Shown piece by piece: positions 25,710 through 33,258 of a DNA stretch of 64,000 nucleotides (position 1 is the stretch's first letter; every line of letters begins with the position of its first letter). The notes under the pieces were generated by a model, which worked only from the letters and a program-made list of their open reading frames with translations, did no database searches and had not been told where the DNA came from. Where the stretch lies: positions 1 to 64,000 of the forward strand of contig NZ_JAAGBB010000029.1 of assembly GCF_018129085.1 (NCBI RefSeq), written 5' to 3'. The stretch is from Plastoroseomonas hellenica (GTDB lineage: Bacteria; Pseudomonadota; Alphaproteobacteria; Acetobacterales; Acetobacteraceae). A program made the position numbers and the translations under genes.

Positions 25710-26500
25710 CCGCCGCGCTCCACCCGCGGCAGGAACATGTAGCCGGCGCCGCGCACCGTCTTGATCATCGCCCCCTTGCCGTCCTCCCCTTCGAGCTTGC
25801 GGCGCAGCCGGCTGACCAGCACGTCCACGCTGCGGTCGTTCGGATCCGCGAGGCGGCCGCGCGAAAGCTCCAGGATCCGGTCGCGGGCCAGCACCCGGTG
25901 CGGATGCTCCAGGAAGGCCAGCAGCAGGTCGTATTCGGCGCCGGAGAGGTCGATGACCGCGCCGCCGGGCGCCAGCAGCTCCCGCCGCGCCAGATCGGCG
26001 GTCCAGCCCTCGAAGCGCAGCCGGTGGTCGGCGCGCGTCGTCATGCCTTCGGGCGCGGCGGCGGCCGGCGGCCGGGCGCGGCGCAGCACCGCCCGGATGC
26101 GTGCCAGCAGCTCCCGCCGCCCGAAGGGCTTGGGCAGGTAATCATCCGCGCCGAGGTCGAGGCCGAGGACCCGGTCCGCCTCCGCACCCTTCGCGGTCAC
26201 CATGACCACCGGCAGCGAGCCCCGTTCGGACCGCAGCAGGCGCAGCAGGTCGAGGCCGGACTGGCCGGGCAGCATGACGTCGAGCAGGACCAGGTCGACG
26301 GCGGTGTTCCTGAGCGTCTCCCACATCTCCCGGCCGTCGCGGACGCCGGTGGCGCGGAAGCCGTTCTCGCGCAGCAGCCGGACGATGAGGTGGCGCATTG
26401 CCGCGTCATCCTCGACGACCAGGACATGCGCCTCGGGGTCGAGCCCGCGCCGCCCCGACGGGTCGGCGGTCCTTCTGCCGGTGGGGGCCGCGTTCAGCAC
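25706..26500 (-). CDS. OmpR-family response regulator (copper island)
   Basis: The protein has 264 residues from a GTG start. The receiver domain has the acidic pair VLVVEDD, phospho-acceptor Asp in LVLLDVMLPG, Thr in VVMVTAKG and Lys in DYLPKPF. The C-terminal winged helix has DLSGAEYDLLLAFLEHPHRVLARD and SVDVLVSRLRRKLE. No in-frame ATG lies near the domain start, so the GTG at 26500 is a best guess; a frame open to 26776 would add 92 residues of low-complexity sequence. It is divergent from the copper-storage gene and overlaps the kinase by 4 bp. Confidence 0.85.
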   Translation of the reverse strand: MLNAAPTGRRTADPSGRRGLDPEAHVLVVEDDAAMRHLIVRLLRENGFRATGVRDGREMWETLRNTAVDLVLLDVMLPGQSGLDLLRLLRSERGSLPVVMVTAKGAEADRVLGLDLGADDYLPKPFGRRELLARIRAVLRRARPPAAAAPEGMTTRADHRLRFEGWTADLARRELLAPGGAVIDLSGAEYDLLLAFLEHPHRVLARDRILELSRGRLADPNDRSVDVLVSRLRRKLEGEDGKGAMIKTVRGAGYMFLPRVERGG

Positions 26501-26616
26501 GGGCCGGGCTGGGCTGCGTTCACCGATGTCATGCCGACCTCCGATCCCCGGACAAGCTGCGGAGATGGGGCTTCCTATGATGGAAAGGTCAAGGCCGGCC
26601 CGGTTCGGGCACGGCC

Positions 26617-26634
26617 TGACATGTTTTGTCGCAT
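26617..26634 (-). promoter_or_regulatory. candidate copper-island operator, site 1
   Basis: On the minus strand it reads ATGCGACAAAACATGTCA and shares the core GACRAARYATG with the sites at 27151 and 33217. It lies in the divergent region between the response regulator and copper-storage genes. Confidence 0.45.
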
Positions 26635-26770
26635 TGCCGGGCGCAAACCTCGCGGAGCGGCCGGGTTCAGACGCCGGGCGGGCGCGGTCCGACGACCGTC
26701 CGGCGCGATGGGGGCCACGGCGCCGCCCCCATCCGCCGTCGACGAGGCGCCCTCCAGCAAGGAGATGACC

Positions 26771-27103
26771 ATGCACCAGCTATCCGCGGACATGCGTGCC
26801 TGCATCGAGGAATGCCTGCGCTGCCACAGCACCTGCCTCGGCACCGCCATGAACCACTGCCTGGAGCAGGGCGGACCGCATGTCGAGCCGCAGCATTTCC
26901 GGATCATGATCACCTGCGCCGAGATCTGCCAGACCTCGGCGAAGGTCATGCTGATCGGCACCCGGCATCACCAGCACACCTGTCGCGAATGCGCGGAGAT
27001 CTGCGAGGAATGCGCGACGAGCTGCGCACGGCTCGGCGGCATGGAGGAATGCGTCCAGGCCTGCCGCCGCTGCGCCGAGAGCTGCCGTCGGATGGCCGCC
27101 TGA
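26771..27103 (+). CDS. four-helix-bundle copper-storage protein (DUF326/Csp3-like)
   Basis: The 110-residue protein has 16 Cys spaced as CxxxC and CxxC across four helices (ACIEECLRCHSTC, TCRECAEICEECATSC, ECVQACRRCAESC). This is the pattern of Csp copper-storage proteins, which bind many Cu(I) ions along the bundle core. No signal peptide is present, so it is the cytosolic (Csp3) form. ATG 26771 is preferred because AAGGAG lies 6 bp upstream; ATG 26765 is an alternative. It is the first gene on the plus side of the copper island. Confidence 0.88.
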   Translation: MHQLSADMRACIEECLRCHSTCLGTAMNHCLEQGGPHVEPQHFRIMITCAEICQTSAKVMLIGTRHHQHTCRECAEICEECATSCARLGGMEECVQACRRCAESCRRMAA

Positions 27104-27150
27104 GCTCCGCGATCACCGGTGGAGCCCGGCATAGGTTCATCCGGGCCGGC

Positions 27151-27168
27151 GCATGACGAAGTATGTCC
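27151..27168 (+). promoter_or_regulatory. candidate copper-island operator, site 2
   Basis: GCATGACGAAGTATGTCC lies 103 bp before the copA ATG. Two ATG(A/T) halves are spaced 10 bp apart, a spacing usual for OmpR-type regulators. It matches site 3 at 14 of 18 positions. Confidence 0.5.
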
Positions 27169-27271
27169 CAGGCTGCCATGCGCGTTGCGGGTGGCGGGCC
27201 GGGGCGGCAGGTTCCGGCCCGCAAGTGGAACCCGGGGCGGCTATGCCGCACCCAGGGTCGGAGGTGCTGGG

Positions 27272-29062
27272 ATGACGACAGGCTTCACCATCAGGGCAGC
27301 GCTGCGGCGCCTTTCGCTCGCCGCGGCGCTGCTGGCGCTCGCGGCGCCGGCGCTGGCGCAGCGCTACGACCTGACGCTCGAGGAGCGCAGCGTCACCATC
27401 AACGGCACTGCCCGCCCTGCGGTCACGGTCAACGGGCAGTTCCCGGGCCCCCTGATCCGCCTGCGCGAGGGTGATGAGGCGGTGATCCGCGTGACCAACC
27501 GCATGAGTACGGCGAGCAGCATCCATTGGCACGGGCTGATCCTGCCGGCATTGATGGACGGCTCGCCCGGCTTCAGCCCGGGCTTCCTGCGCGGCATCGC
27601 GCCCGGCGAAACCTACGAATACCGCTTTCCCGTCGTGCAGTCCGGCACCTACTGGTACCACGCCCATAACCTCGATCATGAGCAGCGCGGCCTCTATGCG
27701 CCGATCGTCATCGACGGGCGCGAGCCGGAGCCCTTCCGCTATGACCGCGAGCATGTCGTGCAACTCTCCGAATGGACGGATGAGCGGCCGCTGCGGGTGC
27801 TCGAGAATCTGCGGCGCGACCCCGGCTACTACAACTGGAACCGGCGCACCCTTGTTGACCTGGCGCGGGAGCTGGGCGGCGCGCCGGATGCGCGTGCGCG
27901 GGCCGGCATCCTCCGCGACCGCATGGCGTGGGGCGACATGCGCATGGATCCCACCGACATCGCCGATGTCACCGGCGCGACCTATCGCTACCTGGTCAAC
28001 GGCTTCCGGCCGGAAACCCCGGCGACGCTGCTGTTCCGGCCGGGTGAGCGCGTGCGGCTGCGGCTGATCAATTCCGGGGCGATGACCTATTTCGACGTCC
28101 GCATCCCCGGCCTGAAGATGACGGTCGTGCAGGCGGACGGGAACAACATCCGCCCGGTCGAGGTGGACGAGCTGCGCATCGCGGTCGCCGAGACCTACGA
28201 CGTCATCGTCCAGCCGCGCGACGACCGGCAGTACCAGATCCTCGCGGAGACCATGGATCGCTCGGGCTGGTCCAGGGCGCGGCTGGCGACGCGGATGGAC
28301 GCGCCCGTCGAAGCCTTGCCGCCGCACCGCCCGCGCCCGGTCCTGACCATGGCGGACATGCGCATGAACCCGGGCCCGACGGGCCTGGACCGGGGCACGC
28401 CGCTGCCCGAGCAGGACCAGCCCGGGCATGTGGCGCCGATGGGCGGCATGGACCATGGCGCCATGCCGGGGATGGACCACGCCGCCATGAGCCACGGCAC
28501 GACGGATCACGCCGCGATGGGGCATGGCGGCATGACCGCGCCCGATCCGGTGGCGCAGGACACGGGCGCGCCCCCCGGCACCCGCGTGCTGTCCTACCGC
28601 GACCTGCGCCCGCTGCGCGCGGACCCGCAATGGCGCGCGCCCGACCGCATCATCGAAATGCGCCTGACCGGCAATATGGAGCGCTACATCTGGTCGATGA
28701 ACGGCAATGAGTTCTGGCGCGCGCAGCCGATCGTCGCGCGCCTGGGCGAGCGCCTGCGCATCCGCTTCATCAACGAGACCATGATGAACCACCCCATGCA
28801 CCTGCACGGCATGTGGATGGTGCCGGACCTCGGCAACGGCGCCCTCAACCCGCGCAAGCATGTGGTGAACATCCGGCCGGGCACGTCGCTCGACGTCGAC
28901 GTCATCGTGGATGGAGAGGGTGACTGGGCCTTCCACTGTCACCTGCTCTATCACATGGAGAGCGGCATGATGCGGATCTTCCGGGTCATCCGCGACGGCG
29001 CTCCGGCGGCGTCTGCGGTCCCGCCCCGGCAGGGCGCCATGCCCGCCGCGCACAACCACTGA
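27272..29062 (+). CDS. copA: CopA-type multicopper oxidase
   Basis: The 596-residue periplasmic enzyme probably oxidises Cu(I) and detoxifies copper. The signal peptide ends APALAQ. N-terminal copper motifs HWHG and HAHNLDHEQRG, and C-terminal HPMHLHG and HCHLLYHMESGM, supply the type 1, 2 and 3 sites. A Met/His-rich loop (GGMDHGAMPGMDHAAMSHG) at about residues 390-430 fits copper acquisition. The protein ends in PAAHNH, a His tail. ATG 27272 has GGAGG 7 bp upstream. It is the first gene of copA-copB-mini-lipoprotein. Confidence 0.95.
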   Translation: MTTGFTIRAALRRLSLAAALLALAAPALAQRYDLTLEERSVTINGTARPAVTVNGQFPGPLIRLREGDEAVIRVTNRMSTASSIHWHGLILPALMDGSPGFSPGFLRGIAPGETYEYRFPVVQSGTYWYHAHNLDHEQRGLYAPIVIDGREPEPFRYDREHVVQLSEWTDERPLRVLENLRRDPGYYNWNRRTLVDLARELGGAPDARARAGILRDRMAWGDMRMDPTDIADVTGATYRYLVNGFRPETPATLLFRPGERVRLRLINSGAMTYFDVRIPGLKMTVVQADGNNIRPVEVDELRIAVAETYDVIVQPRDDRQYQILAETMDRSGWSRARLATRMDAPVEALPPHRPRPVLTMADMRMNPGPTGLDRGTPLPEQDQPGHVAPMGGMDHGAMPGMDHAAMSHGTTDHAAMGHGGMTAPDPVAQDTGAPPGTRVLSYRDLRPLRADPQWRAPDRIIEMRLTGNMERYIWSMNGNEFWRAQPIVARLGERLRIRFINETMMNHPMHLHGMWMVPDLGNGALNPRKHVVNIRPGTSLDVDVIVDGEGDWAFHCHLLYHMESGMMRIFRVIRDGAPAASAVPPRQGAMPAAHNH

Positions 29063-29078
29063 CGGCGCGGAGATCAGT

Positions 29079-29915
29079 ATGACCTGCGAACGCCTGACGC
29101 GCGCGGCGGCTGTCCTTGCCGCCGTCGTGCTCTCCGCCACCGCAGCGACAGCGCAATCGGGCGGCGGGCACGCGATGCATGCGGCACCCGCCGCGGTCGC
29201 TTCCACACAGGATGCCGCGGCGATGGTCGCCAGCGGCTCGGAAGCGCATCCCGTGCACGCGCCGATCTACTTCGGCGCCGTGCTGCTCGATCAGAACGAG
29301 ATCCGCAGCACCGGCCGCGGCAACCTGGCCTATGCCTGGGAAGGCTCGGCATTCTACGGCACCAGCCATGACCGCGTCTGGGTCAACACGCGCGGCGAGA
29401 CGAGCGCCGAGGGCGAGCGTCTGGAGCGGGCGGAGGTCGAGCTGCTCTATTCGCACCTGCTCGGCTATTACTGGGACATCCAGGCGGGCGTGCGGCACGA
29501 TGTCCGCGTCGATCCGCGGGAAGGGACACCGGCGCGCAGCTACGGCGTCATCGGCCTGCAAGGGCTGGCGCCTGGCTTCTTCGAGGTCCAGCTCCATGGC
29601 TTCGTCAGCCAGGAGGGAATCTTCCTGGCCCGCGCCTCCGCTTCCTACGACCTGCTCATCACCAACCGGCTCGTGCTGCAGCCCGAGGTGGAGCTGAATG
29701 TCTCAAGCGGCTGGGATCGGGATGCCCTGATCGCGCCGGGCCTCTATCGCGTGGAGGCGGGCATCCGGTTGCGCTACGAGATCACCCGCGAATTCGCGCC
29801 CTATATAGGCTTTTCCTACGAGCGGTACACCGGCGGCGCCTCCGGCCTGGTCCGCAACCACGGCGAGAAGCCGGGACGGGCCGCGGTGGTCGCGGGCATC
29901 CGCCTCTTCTTCTGA
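29079..29915 (+). CDS. copB: copper resistance outer-membrane protein CopB
   Basis: The 278-residue protein has a signal peptide, then a His/Met-containing linker (GGGHAMHAAP) and the CopB beta-barrel domain (DQNEIRSTGRGNLAYAWEG, HLLGYYWDIQAGVRHDVR, APYIGFSYERYTGG). It ends in RLFF, the C-terminal Phe expected for an outer-membrane barrel. CopB works with CopA in periplasmic copper handling. It starts 16 bp after copA with GGAG 6 bp upstream. Its Met-rich N-terminal domain is shorter than in Pseudomonas CopB. Confidence 0.93.
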   Translation: MTCERLTRAAAVLAAVVLSATAATAQSGGGHAMHAAPAAVASTQDAAAMVASGSEAHPVHAPIYFGAVLLDQNEIRSTGRGNLAYAWEGSAFYGTSHDRVWVNTRGETSAEGERLERAEVELLYSHLLGYYWDIQAGVRHDVRVDPREGTPARSYGVIGLQGLAPGFFEVQLHGFVSQEGIFLARASASYDLLITNRLVLQPEVELNVSSGWDRDALIAPGLYRVEAGIRLRYEITREFAPYIGFSYERYTGGASGLVRNHGEKPGRAAVVAGIRLFF

Positions 29916-29931
29916 ACGGGACGACACGCCG

Positions 29932-30108
29932 ATGCGGATGACGACTGCCCTTGCGCTGGCCGGCCTGCTCACCGCCTGCGCGGCGTCGACCGACGGGCTG
30001 CAACCTGCCGCGCCGCCCGCGCATGCGAGCGGCGAGGGCCTGGGCAGGCCGGCGGGCGCCGGCGCCGCGCCGGCACCAAGGCCGGCGTCAGGACATCACC
30101 AGCACTGA
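29932..30108 (+). CDS. 58-residue lipoprotein with C-terminal His tail
   Basis: A short gene lies 16 bp after copB. It encodes MRMTTALALAGLLTAC, a lipobox with Cys16, then a Pro/Ala/Gly-rich linker and the ending ASGHHQH. The linker and the terminal His cluster suggest a membrane-anchored metal-binding tether or chaperone. No family is recognised. The length and signal are clear but the ribosome binding site (GGGACG) is weak. A second small lipoprotein with a His end lies at 32828-33121. Confidence 0.6.
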   Translation: MRMTTALALAGLLTACAASTDGLQPAAPPAHASGEGLGRPAGAGAAPAPRPASGHHQH

Positions 30109-30124
30109 ACCGGGTCAGGCGTGG

Positions 30125-31120
30125 TCAGGCGGCGCGGCCGTGCAGCGCGGGCGTGTCCTGGCACATCTGCACCTCGACCGTGACATGGACGAGGCCGAGC
30201 TCTGGCGGGATCAGCGCCTTGTAGTGCTCCGGCGGGCGCGGCGCATGGGTGACGATGCCAAGCGCCGCCGCATAGATGCCGGGCGCCACCGACCAGACAT
30301 GCAGGTCATAGAGGCGGTTGTCAGCCACGCGCTCGACGGCTTCGCGCACCGCCCGCAGGATCGGCTCCGGTGCCTGGTGGTCGAGCAGGATGCGGCTGGT
30401 GTCGCGCAGCAGGCCCCAGGACCAGCGGGTCACCAGCGCGGCGCCGAGCAGCCCCATCAGCGGGTCAATCCACCAGGCGCCGAGGAGCAGGCCCGCCAGC
30501 AGGGCCGCGATCGCCAGCACCGAGGTCGCGGCATCGGCGAGGACGTGGAGATAGGCCGAGCGCAGGTTCAGGTCGTGCCTGTGGTGGTGGTCATCGTCGT
30601 GATAGTCGTGATCCGCATGGTCTTGATGGTGTGCATGCGCGTGGCCGTGATCATGCCCGTGGTCGTGGACGCCGAGGATGAGGACGGAGGCGAGATTGAC
30701 GGCGAGGCCGGCCGTCGCGACCGCGATGGCCCAGCCGAAATTGATCGGGACCGGTGCCAGCAGCCGGTGGACGCTCTCCCAGACCATGGCCAGCGCGAAG
30801 GCGGCGAGCAGGACGGCGCCGGTGTAGCCGGCCAGCGCATTGACCTTGCCGGTGCCGAAGGCGAAGCGCGGGTCCGCGGCATGGCGCCGTGCATAGGCGT
30901 AGGCGATCGCGCTGATGCCGAGGGCGGCCGCATGCGATCCCATGTGCAGCCCATCGGCGAGCAGCGCCACGGAGCCGAAGGCGAGGCCGGCCGCGATCTC
31001 GACCACCATCATCGCCGCCGTGAGCAGGAGCACGATCAGCGTCCGGCGTTCACCCGCGTGAGGCCGGTCCTGTCCGAAGCTGTGACCGTGCTGCCAGGTG
31101 GCGGTGGAGTGCTGGTGCAT
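30125..31120 (-). CDS. DmeF-like cation diffusion facilitator
   Basis: The 331-residue CDF protein starts with a His-rich MHQHSTATWQHGHSF and has six membrane spans. The metal-site helices contain LLADGLHMGSHAAAL and HVLADAATSVLAI, and a long His/Asp loop (HDHGHDHGHAHAHHQDHADH) lies between TM4 and TM5. The N-terminal HGHSFGQD pattern and overall look match DmeF, which exports Co(II) and Ni(II) and similar ions. It is convergent with the copAB genes. Confidence 0.85.
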   Translation of the reverse strand: MHQHSTATWQHGHSFGQDRPHAGERRTLIVLLLTAAMMVVEIAAGLAFGSVALLADGLHMGSHAAALGISAIAYAYARRHAADPRFAFGTGKVNALAGYTGAVLLAAFALAMVWESVHRLLAPVPINFGWAIAVATAGLAVNLASVLILGVHDHGHDHGHAHAHHQDHADHDYHDDDHHHRHDLNLRSAYLHVLADAATSVLAIAALLAGLLLGAWWIDPLMGLLGAALVTRWSWGLLRDTSRILLDHQAPEPILRAVREAVERVADNRLYDLHVWSVAPGIYAAALGIVTHAPRPPEHYKALIPPELGLVHVTVEVQMCQDTPALHGRAA

Positions 31121-31155
31121 GACGCCCTCTGCGCTGCGCAGGTGAGGGCGCAGGC

Positions 31156-31205
31156 TAGAGCAGATCGCCGAAGGGCGGAATCGCCCGGAGGCGTGAATCT
31201 GCTCA
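31156..31205 (+). repeat. dispersed repeat family B, copy 2
   Basis: It begins TAGAGCAGATCGCCGAAGGG and ends GGAGGCGTGAATCTGCTCA, with arms GAGCAGAT and ATCTGCTC. It is nearly identical to 19433-19482 read on the opposite strand. It is the first of three repeat elements packed into the gap between the dmeF-like and copD genes. Confidence 0.75.
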
Positions 31206-31221
31206 TCAAAACAATGGGCAG

Positions 31222-31259
31222 GAGCATTTGAAGTGAGCCAAAGCGAACGGAAAATGCTC
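31222..31259. repeat. hairpin-bounded repeat-like element
   Basis: An 8-bp inverted repeat, GAGCATTT and AAATGCTC, encloses 22 bp. It lies between family B copy 2 and family A copy 5. Only one copy was seen in this window. Confidence 0.5.
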
Positions 31260-31260
31260 T

Positions 31261-31312
31261 AGGCGTGATCGGCTGACGCGGAATCACCGAAAACCGTGAA
31301 TCACGCGATCAT
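31261..31312 (+). repeat. dispersed repeat family A, copy 5 (divergent)
   Basis: It reads AGGCGTGATCGGCTGACG, then GAATCACCGAAAA and GAATCACGCGATCATG. It is the most diverged of the full copies but keeps both inverted arms. Confidence 0.65.
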
Positions 31313-31333
31313 GCGCCAGCCGAGCATCCGCGA

Positions 31334-32233
31334 TCAGTGCACCCGGTGCGCGATGCCTGCGGGCGAGGTCGAGACCATCTCGGCCGCGGCATAGAGCACG
31401 AGAACGGCCACGACGGCTTCGGCCGCGATCGAGCGGGCCAGCCTGGCCCCGGCGCCGGGCAGGCGTGCGGCCAGCGCCGGCGTGAGACGGAAGCGGTGCC
31501 AGGCGGCGAAACCCAGCAGCGCTGCGACGAGCATCATCTTGGCGAGAAGGGCCCGGCCATACCAGGAGCCGAGGATCTGCCCGGCATCGCCGAGGATCCA
31601 CCAGGCGAGCCCGAGGCCCGCCGCGGCCAGCACCGGCACCGCCAGGGTCGCGATCCTGGCCCAGCCCTCGACGAGGCTTGCCGCCTGCGGGCCTTCGCGG
31701 CGCGCCGCCCAGGCCAGCGGCGGCAGGCTGCCGATCCAGAAGGCGGCGACCATCAGGTGGATCAGCAGCAGGGCCGCGAATAGCGGCCGCGGGGCGAGGG
31801 ATGTCGTGTGCCCGAGCAGCGCGTAGCTGGCGCAGGTGAGCACGCCGCCGGCCGCCGCCAGGGGCGCCCATCGCCCGCCGAAGGCGAGTGCCGCCACGAG
31901 CAGCAGGCCGGCGGCGCCGACGCCGTAGGATGCCCCGGCCGGCGACAGCAGCAGGATGCCCCATGCTGCCGCGTCCAGGAGTGTCTCGCCGCCCATCAGC
32001 ATGCCGACCTGGGCAGCCAGCCCGCCAAGGCCCGCTGCGATGCCCAGCAAGGCGGCGCCTGCCGCCCAGCGGCGCAGGCGCGCGGTATCTTCCGCGACCA
32101 TGCGGTGTCCGAACAGCAGTGCGAAGAAAGCGAGGCCGGCGCCGCCGAGGCTGCCGGTATGATACGTCGCGCGCAGCGCCACGGCGGCGGCCTCGTAGCC
32201 GAGCTCGCCACCGCGGAGCAGGACCAGGATCAC
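31334..32233 (-). CDS. copD: copper resistance protein CopD
   Basis: The 299-residue inner-membrane protein has about eight spans, with the CopD-like segments ALRATYHTGSLGGAGLAFFALLFGH and LIHLMVAAFWIGSLPPLAWAAR, and a late region KMMLVAALLGFAAWHRFRL. CopD brings copper across or to the inner membrane with CopC. A GTG start overlaps the copC stop in GTGA, so the pair is translationally coupled. Confidence 0.88.
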   Translation of the reverse strand: MILVLLRGGELGYEAAAVALRATYHTGSLGGAGLAFFALLFGHRMVAEDTARLRRWAAGAALLGIAAGLGGLAAQVGMLMGGETLLDAAAWGILLLSPAGASYGVGAAGLLLVAALAFGGRWAPLAAAGGVLTCASYALLGHTTSLAPRPLFAALLLIHLMVAAFWIGSLPPLAWAARREGPQAASLVEGWARIATLAVPVLAAAGLGLAWWILGDAGQILGSWYGRALLAKMMLVAALLGFAAWHRFRLTPALAARLPGAGARLARSIAAEAVVAVLVLYAAAEMVSTSPAGIAHRVH

Positions 32234-32619
32234 CGGCCGGCGCGCTCGACCCGGAAGCTCAGCGTGCCGCCGCCGACATGGCCGTCGGGGGATGCGCCGC
32301 GCCATTCGACGCGATAGGCACCGGGCGGCAGCGCTTCCTGCACGGTCGCGCGGATTTCGGTGGCAGCAGCACCCGGCGCGCCTTCCCGTACCAGGCGCTG
32401 CTCGCGGCCGCGCTCATCCAGCAGCCGCAGCGTCATCACCCGCACGGGTGCCGCGAACAGCAGGGCGATGGCGGGGGGCGAGCCCCGCAGCACCGCGCCA
32501 TCCGCGGGTTCCGTGTGATGGAGCTCGGAATGCGCGTGCGCCGGACCCGCGGCGGCCGGGCCGAAGCCGATGGCGACAGCGGCCGCGAGGGCGCGTCGCC
32601 GGGGAAGCGAGGCAATCAT
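32230..32619 (-). CDS. copC: copper-binding periplasmic protein CopC
   Basis: The 129-residue protein has a signal peptide cleaved before the His of HSELHHTEPADGAVLRGSP, which places a copper-binding His at the mature N terminus. The C-terminal part GASPDGHVGGGTLSFRV is the second conserved CopC motif with a copper-ligand His. Met-rich Cu(I) motifs are not evident, so it is probably the Cu(II)-only type. GGAG lies 5 bp before ATG 32619. It is followed by copD. Confidence 0.92.
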   Translation of the reverse strand: MIASLPRRRALAAAVAIGFGPAAAGPAHAHSELHHTEPADGAVLRGSPPAIALLFAAPVRVMTLRLLDERGREQRLVREGAPGAAATEIRATVQEALPPGAYRVEWRGASPDGHVGGGTLSFRVERAGR

Positions 32620-32827
32620 GGTGGACTCCGATTCTCCAGGCGGGGCCGCGCCGGACGGTGCGGCCGGATCATGGCTGCGCCCACGCCCGACACGGAACCG
32701 TCCGGGCCGCGTCAGCAATCATTCGACATGGGAACGGGCATGGCGGCATGGCCGCCCGCCGATGCGCGGCCGATCACGATCCCCGATGGATGGGACCATC
32801 GCGCAGCGCCGCCGCGCTGCGCGATGT

Positions 32828-33121
32828 TCAGTGCCTGTGCTGGCCTGCACCGGCTGCGGCGCCCGACTGCGGCGCCATCTGGTCGCAATGCGCCATCATC
32901 GTCCGCATGTCGGGGCTCATCGTCGCACCCGATTGCGTCTGCTGACGCATCTCCGCGCAATGCGCCATCATCTGCTGCATGCTCATGCCGGCCATGGTGT
33001 GGCCCTGCATGCCGCCGGCCTGCTGGGCCGGTGGGGCGCCCGATGGCTGCGCACAGGCCGCAAGGGCAAGACCCAGCGCAAGCGTGAGGCCGGTGTGGCG
33101 CAGCGTCCTGGTGTCGATCAT
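32828..33121 (-). CDS. Met/His-rich small lipoprotein
   Basis: The 97-residue protein has lipobox LAAC (in ALGLALAACAQPSG), then QGHTMAGMSMQQMMAHCAEM and MRTMMAHCDQM, two MMAHC repeats with Met, His and Cys ligands, and ends in GAGQHRH. It looks like a periplasmic membrane-anchored copper binder. No named family is certain. ATG 33121 has AGGAG upstream. It lies upstream of copC in the same direction, and a candidate operator precedes it. Confidence 0.72.
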   Translation of the reverse strand: MIDTRTLRHTGLTLALGLALAACAQPSGAPPAQQAGGMQGHTMAGMSMQQMMAHCAEMRQQTQSGATMSPDMRTMMAHCDQMAPQSGAAAGAGQHRH

Positions 33122-33216
33122 CCGGCGTGTCTCCTGCAGTGTCGCGCCCGTCGAGGCGGGCCGGACGCAGGGTAGACCGGAAGACCCAGCGTGCCTCGGC
33201 TTCAGGCACTGCTTCC

Positions 33217-33234
33217 GTATGACAAAGTATGAAC
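33217..33234 (+). promoter_or_regulatory. candidate copper-island operator, site 3
   Basis: GTATGACAAAGTATGAAC contains a TATGA direct repeat with 10-bp spacing. It matches the site upstream of copA and lies 96 bp before the Met/His-rich lipoprotein start. Confidence 0.5.
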
Positions 33235-33258
33235 GCCGCAATCAGGCGACGCGCCGAT

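Noticed and set aside
25898-27103. 401-residue version of the copper-storage protein
   Set aside because: The extra N-terminal part is antisense to the response regulator; the short version has a good ribosome binding site and full domain.
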